From: ZC4RG30 sp035556135
GTDB taxonomy: Bacteria > Pseudomonadota > Gammaproteobacteria > Steroidobacterales > Steroidobacteraceae
DNA length: 64,000 nt
Direction: 5' to 3'
Assembly (NCBI GenBank): GCA_035556135.1
Contig: DATMFO010000004.1
Span: 248,001-312,000 of the forward strand
A program made the position numbers and the translations under genes. Every line of letters begins with the position of its first letter. Position 1 is the stretch's first letter. This document shows positions 59,509-64,000 of this stretch, piece by piece. The notes beneath the pieces are model-generated. The model did no database searches and had not been told where the DNA came from. It saw only the letters and a program-made list of their open reading frames with translations.

Positions 59509-61209
59509 ATGCTGGACCAGTTCCTGTACCAGCGCCGCGTGGCCTATTTCTCCATGGAAATCGCCCTGCGCAGCGAGATCCCGACCTATGCCGGCGGCCT
59601 TGGCATCCTGGCAGGCGACACGCTGCGTTCGGCGGCGGATCTCTCGCTGCCGCTGGTGGCCGTCAGCCTGGTCAGCCGCAACGGCTATTTCCGCCAGCAC
59701 ATCGATGACGCCGGACGGCAGGTGGAGCAGCCGGCGCCCTGGGTACCGCAGCAGTGGGCCACACAGCTGGATGCGCGCGTGGCCCTGCACATCGGCGGCC
59801 GGCGCGTCGCGCTGTGCGCCTGGCTGTACGTGCTCGACAGCCACATGGGTGGCAAGGCCCCCGTGATCCTGCTCGATACGGACGTCGAGGAGAACCATCC
59901 GGATGATCGCCGCATCACCGAACAGCTTTATGGCGGCGACGATGCCTACCGCCTGCGCCAGGAGATGGTGCTCGGCATGGGCGGGGTGCGCATGCTGCAT
60001 GCGCTGGGATTCGACATCGACACTTACCACATGAACGAGGGACACGCCGCGCTGCTCTGCCTGGAGCTGTTGCGTCGCCATGCCTACGACGAGCGCATCC
60101 TGCGCCCGGGAGAACCCCGCTATGACCTGCCAGAGGTGCGCGCATTGTGCTGCTTCACCACGCACACCCCGGTCGAGGCAGGTCATGACCGCTTCCCCTA
60201 CCCGCTGGTGGACCAGCTCTTCGACCAGGGCAGCGCGGACGAGGACGGCCTGATCGACCCGGCCACGCTGAGGATGCTGGCCGGCGCCGATGCATTGAAC
60301 ATGACACGGCTCGCGCTGAACCTCAGCGAGTTCGTCAATGGCGTCGGCTCCCGGCATGCCGAGCTGTCGGCGCGGATGTTTCCCGGCTACCGCATCCGCG
60401 GCATCGCCAATGGCGTGCACCCGCACACCTGGACCGCCGATGCCTTCCACCTCGTCTACGATCATTACGTGCCGGGCTGGTGCCATGAGCCGGAGCTGCT
60501 GAACCGGGCCGATGCCATCCCGGACCTCGCGCTGGTCGAGGCGCATGCGCAGGCGCGCCAGGCACTGCTCGATCGCGTGCGCGCGGGCACAGGCCAGGCG
60601 CTCGACCCCCATGCCGCCATCCTGGGCTTTGCGCGCCGCATGACGGCCTACAAGCGCCCCGACCTGCTGTTCACCGATCTCGGCCGCCTGCGACAGATCC
60701 ACGCGCGCCATCCGTTCCAGATCGTGCTGGCGGGCAAGGCGCATCCGCGCGATATGCAGGGCAAGGAGCTCATTGAACAGCTGATACGCCATGCACGGGA
60801 GCTCGCGGACACGCTGCAGGTGGTCTTCCTGCCCGACTACGACATGGCGACAGCGCGGTTGCTGGTGGGCGGCTGCGACGTCTGGCTCAACACGCCCCTG
60901 CCGCCGCTGGAGGCTTCCGGTACCAGCGGCATGAAGGCCGCCTTCAACGGCGTGCCCAGTCTTTCGGTGCTGGACGGCTGGTGGACGGAAGGCTGCGTCG
61001 AGGGCGTCACCGGCTGGGCCATCGACGACGCGGCGTCGCTGTATGCCAGGCTCGAGGACACCGTGCTGCCCCTGTACTACGCAGGCCCCGCGCCCGGCGC
61101 CTCCCCCGGCTGGACCGCGCTGATGAAGGGTGCCATCGTGAAGAATGCCGCGCTGTTCAACAGCCACCGCATGATGCGGCGCTATGCCACCGAGGCCTAC
61201 CTGCGCTGA
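59509..61209 (+). CDS. Short-type alpha-glucan phosphorylase
   Basis: The 566-residue enzyme belongs to the short glucan phosphorylases (GT35-like; usual glycogen phosphorylases exceed 750). It has VAYFSMEIALRSEIPTYAGG, GGLGILAGDTLRSAAD, HMNEGHAALLCLELLRRH, GIANGVHPHTW and the cofactor Lys in EASGTSGMKAAFNGVPSLSV. It releases glucose 1-phosphate from storage glucan with phosphate, giving sugar phosphate for phosphoketolase without spending ATP. The start is ATG 59509. It is divergent from the DUF883 gene. Confidence 0.9.
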   Translation: MLDQFLYQRRVAYFSMEIALRSEIPTYAGGLGILAGDTLRSAADLSLPLVAVSLVSRNGYFRQHIDDAGRQVEQPAPWVPQQWATQLDARVALHIGGRRVALCAWLYVLDSHMGGKAPVILLDTDVEENHPDDRRITEQLYGGDDAYRLRQEMVLGMGGVRMLHALGFDIDTYHMNEGHAALLCLELLRRHAYDERILRPGEPRYDLPEVRALCCFTTHTPVEAGHDRFPYPLVDQLFDQGSADEDGLIDPATLRMLAGADALNMTRLALNLSEFVNGVGSRHAELSARMFPGYRIRGIANGVHPHTWTADAFHLVYDHYVPGWCHEPELLNRADAIPDLALVEAHAQARQALLDRVRAGTGQALDPHAAILGFARRMTAYKRPDLLFTDLGRLRQIHARHPFQIVLAGKAHPRDMQGKELIEQLIRHARELADTLQVVFLPDYDMATARLLVGGCDVWLNTPLPPLEASGTSGMKAAFNGVPSLSVLDGWWTEGCVEGVTGWAIDDAASLYARLEDTVLPLYYAGPAPGASPGWTALMKGAIVKNAALFNSHRMMRRYATEAYLR

Positions 61210-61226
61210 ACAGGCGTCGATGCGGC

Positions 61227-61248
61227 GACTGGTAGTTGTACTTATTGT
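61227..61248 (-). promoter_or_regulatory. Stress/energy-regulon site upstream of hsp20
   Basis: Core on the minus strand: TAAGTACAACTACCAGTC. It starts 17 bp after the phosphorylase stop and is 76 bp before the hsp20 start, so hsp20 appears to have its own promoter. Confidence 0.55.
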
Positions 61249-61324
61249 CTCCTGTGGCACGCAGCGTAGCTTTGCTTCCCGCCAGATCCGTTTGCGGACT
61301 CCCCATTCCGACAGGAGAAGCATC

Positions 61325-61765
61325 ATGAGCATCATCCGCTGGGAACCCTTCAAGGAAACCGACGAATTCTTCCGCGGCCTTTCATCCCCGCTTTTCAACC
61401 GCTGGCTGCGCACGGCCGGCAATGGCAGCGAGATCGAGTGGGCACCCGCCGCCGACATCAGCGAAACCGAAAAGGAGTACCTGGTGAAGGCCGAGCTACC
61501 CGGCGTGAAGCGCGAGGACGTGAAGGTGACGCTCGACAACGGCGTCCTCACCATCCAGGGCGAGCGCCACCAGGAGAAGGTGGAGAAGGACGAGAAGACG
61601 CATCGCACCGAGCGCTTCTACGGCAGCTTCAGCCGCAGCTTCACGCTGCCGGACAATGCCGACGCCGAACACATCCGCGCCGAGACGCGCGATGGCGTGC
61701 TGAGCGTGCATGTGCCCAAGCTTGCCGCCGCCAGGGCCCGCACGGTCGAGATCAAGGTCCAGTAG
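61325..61765 (+). CDS. Hsp20/alpha-crystallin family small heat-shock protein
   Basis: The 146-residue chaperone has an N-terminal arm (SIIRWEPFKETDEFFRGL), the alpha-crystallin domain from EWAPAADISETEKEYLVKAE through GVLTIQGER to GVLSVHVPKL, and a short tail without an obvious IxI motif. It holds unfolding proteins as an ATP-independent chaperone. GAGAAG precedes the ATG at 61325. The following DksA-like gene lies 101 bp away and may be co-transcribed. Its regulon site places it with the energy-survival genes. Confidence 0.94.
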   Translation: MSIIRWEPFKETDEFFRGLSSPLFNRWLRTAGNGSEIEWAPAADISETEKEYLVKAELPGVKREDVKVTLDNGVLTIQGERHQEKVEKDEKTHRTERFYGSFSRSFTLPDNADAEHIRAETRDGVLSVHVPKLAAARARTVEIKVQ

Positions 61766-61866
61766 GCCGGCCGGCGCGCGGCGGACAGGCTCCGCCGCGC
61801 AAGGCCGCAGCCCATTCCCCCGCACCCGCGCAGGGGCGCCAGTTCACCCAAGGAAAGCCCGTCACC

Positions 61867-62259
61867 ATGCCATCACTCCTGACCCAGTCTGATCGCCAGC
61901 AGTTCGAGCAGCGCCTGCGCGAGCGCCGCATCGCCCTGCGCATTGAAATCCGCGAGGCCCTGCTGCGCGCAGGCAACGAACGTTACGCCGACATCGCAGG
62001 ACGCCTGCAGGATGCGCAGGACCAGTCGCTCGCAGGGCTGCTTGCCGATGTCACCCACGCCGACATCGTGCGTGATGCCGAAGAGATCAGTGATGTGGAG
62101 GGCGCCCTCACGCGGCTGGCCGAAGGCCGGTTCGGCGAGTGCACCAAATGCGGAGCAAGGATTCCCCGCGCGCGCCTGAATGTCTATCCGACCGCCAAGC
62201 GTTGCCTGCCCTGCCAGCAGGCCCACGAACAGGCCCGCCGCAGGACTACTGCCATCTAG
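61867..62259 (+). CDS. DksA/TraR-type zinc-finger protein
   Basis: The 130-residue protein starts at ATG 61867 (the open frame extends upstream as a shadow of hsp20). It has a charged coiled-coil (FEQRLRERRIALRIEIREAL to ISDVEGALTRLAEGRFG) and a C4 zinc finger, CTKCGARIPRARL then RCLPCQQAHE. It is shorter than DksA and lacks the acidic DxxDxA tip, so it may not modulate RNA polymerase as DksA does. It lies downstream of hsp20 on the same strand and may be a stress-linked regulator. Confidence 0.85.
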   Translation: MPSLLTQSDRQQFEQRLRERRIALRIEIREALLRAGNERYADIAGRLQDAQDQSLAGLLADVTHADIVRDAEEISDVEGALTRLAEGRFGECTKCGARIPRARLNVYPTAKRCLPCQQAHEQARRRTTAI

Positions 62260-62292
62260 ACGAGCCTTCTGTCCCCGCCAGGCTGCTGCTTG

Positions 62293-62853
62293 CTACCTGT
62301 GCGACGGAAACTCCCGCAGGATCCGTGTCACGGCGCGGTCGATCACCGGACCAGGATCGGCGGTATCGGCAGCCGTGACGGTCTTGCGGGCCCAGCCATG
62401 CCACACGGGCTGCCGGCTTGCGCCATCGAAGATGTCGATGGACAGTGTGCCCTCACGATAGACCTGCACGTCCACATACCGGCCCTCCCAGCCCCACAGC
62501 CAGGGTCCGCGGAAGGGTGCCGGATACGACTCGGCGTCCACCCGCTCGCGTGAGCCGACGGTGAACGACACCACGAAGTCCGCGTCGGCCGGCGCATCCA
62601 GCTTGCGGTACCCCTTGGCCTGGAGCCGGTTCTCGATGGCTTCGGTGATGCGCCGGACCGTGAGCGCACTGAGCTGCAGCTGCTCGCCATGCGGCCGGAT
62701 CAGCGGGTCTTCCGAGATCCACGCATAGGTCGAGTAGGCGCCAAGATCGGCGCGCGGGTACTTGTCGCTGCCGGTTTCGAGTGATGCGCACGCTGCCAGC
62801 TGCAGCAGCAGCAACGAAGCCATGCAGCGGCGCGCAAGGCTGGTCGTGTTCAT
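62293..62853 (-). CDS. DUF4136 lipoprotein
   Basis: The 186-residue protein starts at ATG 62853 and has a lipobox (LQLAACAS) near residue 22, followed by the DUF4136 pattern: DLGAYSTYAWISEDP, VRRITEAIENRLQAKGYRKL and FVVSFTVGSRE, then LSIDIFDGASRQPVWHGWA. Members are outer-membrane or periplasmic lipoproteins of unknown function. GGAG lies upstream of the start. It is divergent from the APH-like kinase with the regulon site between. Confidence 0.88.
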   Translation of the reverse strand: MNTTSLARRCMASLLLLQLAACASLETGSDKYPRADLGAYSTYAWISEDPLIRPHGEQLQLSALTVRRITEAIENRLQAKGYRKLDAPADADFVVSFTVGSRERVDAESYPAPFRGPWLWGWEGRYVDVQVYREGTLSIDIFDGASRQPVWHGWARKTVTAADTADPGPVIDRAVTRILREFPSHR

Positions 62854-62926
62854 GTAATGCTCCGTGGTTGGTGCGGGATGGACTGCGTCAGCCTGTCCAG
62901 TGTGCGCGGCGCAGGCGCCTGCGCGG

Positions 62927-62948
62927 CATGGGGAAATGTACCTATTGA
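62927..62948 (-). promoter_or_regulatory. Stress/energy-regulon site between the DUF4136 and APH-like genes
   Basis: Core on the minus strand: TAGGTACATTTCCCCATG. It is 73 bp from the DUF4136 start and 34 bp from the kinase start, like the geometry at the ackA and FixL sites. Confidence 0.55.
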
Positions 62949-62982
62949 GGCGCGGATGCTGCGCAGTAAGCTGCCCTGTCAC

Positions 62983-64000
62983 ATGCATCCCTCCATCACC
63001 GGGCAAGAGCTTGCCTTCCTGTGCTCAGGCCATGCATGGAAAGACGCCTCGCGGCGCGTGGTGATGATCGATACCCATTTCGCCTGGGTATTCCTGGGAG
63101 CACGCGAGGTCTACAAGCTGAAGAAGCCCCTGCGTCACGGGCGCATGGACTACCGCACGCTGGCACAGCGCCGGCGCGGCTGCCTTGCAGAGCTGTCACT
63201 GAACCGGCGCACCGCACCCGGCATCTACCTTGGAGTCGTCCCGCTGACCCGCACCGCCATCGGCATGATGCGCCTGGGAGGACGCGGCCGCGCCATCGAC
63301 TACCTGGTGCGCATGCGGCGCCTTCCGGCCCGCTGGATGCTCGATGCCGTGCTGATGCGCCGGCCGGCGCGTCCGCGCGAACTGGCCGCGTTGCTTGCAA
63401 TGCTGGGCAGCTTCTTCGCGCGTGCACGGCGGCGACCGCGCGCAGCTGCCGGACACATCGAGCACCTGCGGCGCACCCTCGCATCGACAAGCAGCAAGCT
63501 GCGCACCGATGCGCCCGCACTCCGGTCCCGCATCGACGAGGTGGATGCGCTGCAGCGACGCTGCCTTCGCCAGCTGCGGCCCGAGCTGGCCTTGCGCGCG
63601 GGACTCCTGGTGGATGGCCATGGCGACCTGCGGCCCGAGCACCTGTGCCTGCAGCCCATGGCCGTGATCGACTGCATCGAGTTCGACGCCGGGCTGCGCC
63701 GCATGGATCCTGCCGAGGAAGTCGCCTTCCTCGCACTGGAGATGGCGCGGCTCGGAAGGGCCTGCTCGGCATCGGCATTGCTGCACCACTACTGCACCAC
63801 CCTGGATTCCCATGCCAGCAGCGCGCTGCTGCACTTCTACATGAGCCTGCGGGCCGCGGCGCGTGCGAAGGTCTCCGCCTGGCACATCGGCGATCCGCAG
63901 TTTCCCGACCCGCGTCCCTGGCTGGCGCGCACACGCTCCTATCTCGAGGATGCCGCGTGGCATGCGCGCATCGTCCTGCGGCAGCAGCCAACTGACTGGT
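62983..64000 (+). CDS. Aminoglycoside-phosphotransferase-like kinase (3' partial)
   Basis: The frame from ATG 62983 is open to the window end, giving at least 339 residues. It resembles the APH-fold kinases often annotated as gluconate-kinase-linked proteins: MIDTHFAWVFLGAREVYKLK (ATP-lobe Lys), RTLAQRRRGCLAELSLNRRT, and the catalytic Brenner motif LLVDGHGDLRPEHLCL with metal Asp in VIDCIEFDAGLRRMDPAEE. Fused members carry a C-terminal P-loop kinase domain; whether this one does cannot be seen. Substrate is unknown; drug resistance is not implied. It is divergent from the DUF4136 gene and has a regulon site 34 bp upstream. Confidence 0.85.
   Translation, partial: MHPSITGQELAFLCSGHAWKDASRRVVMIDTHFAWVFLGAREVYKLKKPLRHGRMDYRTLAQRRRGCLAELSLNRRTAPGIYLGVVPLTRTAIGMMRLGGRGRAIDYLVRMRRLPARWMLDAVLMRRPARPRELAALLAMLGSFFARARRRPRAAAGHIEHLRRTLASTSSKLRTDAPALRSRIDEVDALQRRCLRQLRPELALRAGLLVDGHGDLRPEHLCLQPMAVIDCIEFDAGLRRMDPAEEVAFLALEMARLGRACSASALLHHYCTTLDSHASSALLHFYMSLRAAARAKVSAWHIGDPQFPDPRPWLARTRSYLEDAAWHARIVLRQQPTDW

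Noticed and set aside
59335..61608. Long minus-strand open frame opposite the glucan phosphorylase and hsp20
   Set aside because: No motif or signal; spans two genes and a regulatory gap, so it is a composition artefact.
43118..62948. FNR/ANR boxes (TTGAT-N4-ATCAA) upstream of the energy genes
   Set aside because: I looked for them because the gene set resembles anaerobic regulons, but saw no convincing match; the shared element differs.
63021..63995. Plus-strand frame at the right end of the window
   Set aside because: The frame beginning at 62983 in a different phase carries the HGDLRPEH kinase motif and is open to the end, so this one is a shadow.

Overview
The window is high-GC DNA (by eye about two-thirds G+C) from a Gram-negative bacterium, most likely a gammaproteobacterium. 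The reasons are an RlmJ-type rRNA methyltransferase, a TonB-dependent receptor, lipoproteins with lipoboxes, a Tat-exported protein, CysA/T/W sulfate importer genes, YnfA and tightly packed ATGA-overlapping operons. I saw no rRNA, tRNA, CRISPR array or insertion sequence. The first gene (FAD oxidoreductase) and the last gene (aminoglycoside-phosphotransferase-like kinase) run off the window ends.

Layout. 0-16 kb holds mixed metabolism: a TipA-like MerR regulator, an SDR oxidoreductase, a three-gene lipid kinase/metallophosphoesterase/PAP2 operon, a Tat-exported EthD-like protein, two alpha/beta hydrolases, a PQQ-cytochrome c alcohol dehydrogenase, an AraC-glyoxalase pair, a periplasmic cyclophilin, an alginate-export-like porin, a PadR regulator with its membrane partner and two 21-bp operators, and a DUF2817 peptidase. 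16-22.6 kb is one operon for sulfate uptake (cysA-cysT-cysW) that also encodes a sensor kinase and an OmpR-type regulator; CysA carries an extra C-terminal Usp-like domain. 22.6-25.5 kb is a lower-GC island with a two-gene AAA ATPase plus DUF4435/TOPRIM module that looks like a PARIS (AriA-AriB) anti-phage system. 25.5-34 kb contains a GNAT, a MOSC protein, a VapBC toxin-antitoxin pair with its operator, CsbD, a hybrid kinase, a dehalogenase-like hydrolase, YnfA, a repeat lipoprotein and an AraC regulator. 34-41 kb has a copper-efflux operon (merR-copA-trxC) with a MerR-type promoter, then a TonB receptor plus sulfate-binding protein operon on the minus strand. That operon shares a direct-repeat box, at identical distance from the start codon, with the cysATW operon.

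43-64 kb is a coherent low-energy or stress-survival block: transaldolase, acetate kinase, phosphoketolase, PduL phosphotransacylase, a hybrid kinase, a FixL/FixJ-like pair, cytochrome c, a tandem Usp, a complete agmatine deiminase operon (aguB-aguD-aguA-aguC), DUF883/YqjE envelope proteins, a short alpha-glucan phosphorylase, Hsp20, a DksA/TraR zinc-finger protein, a DUF4136 lipoprotein and an APH-like kinase. Every transcription unit here is preceded by a copy of the same roughly 22-bp element (core near TAGGTACAACTGCGGATG). The simplest reading is a regulon controlled by the resident FixJ-family regulator that combines substrate-level ATP production (acetyl phosphate, carbamoyl phosphate), storage-glucan breakdown and protein protection.
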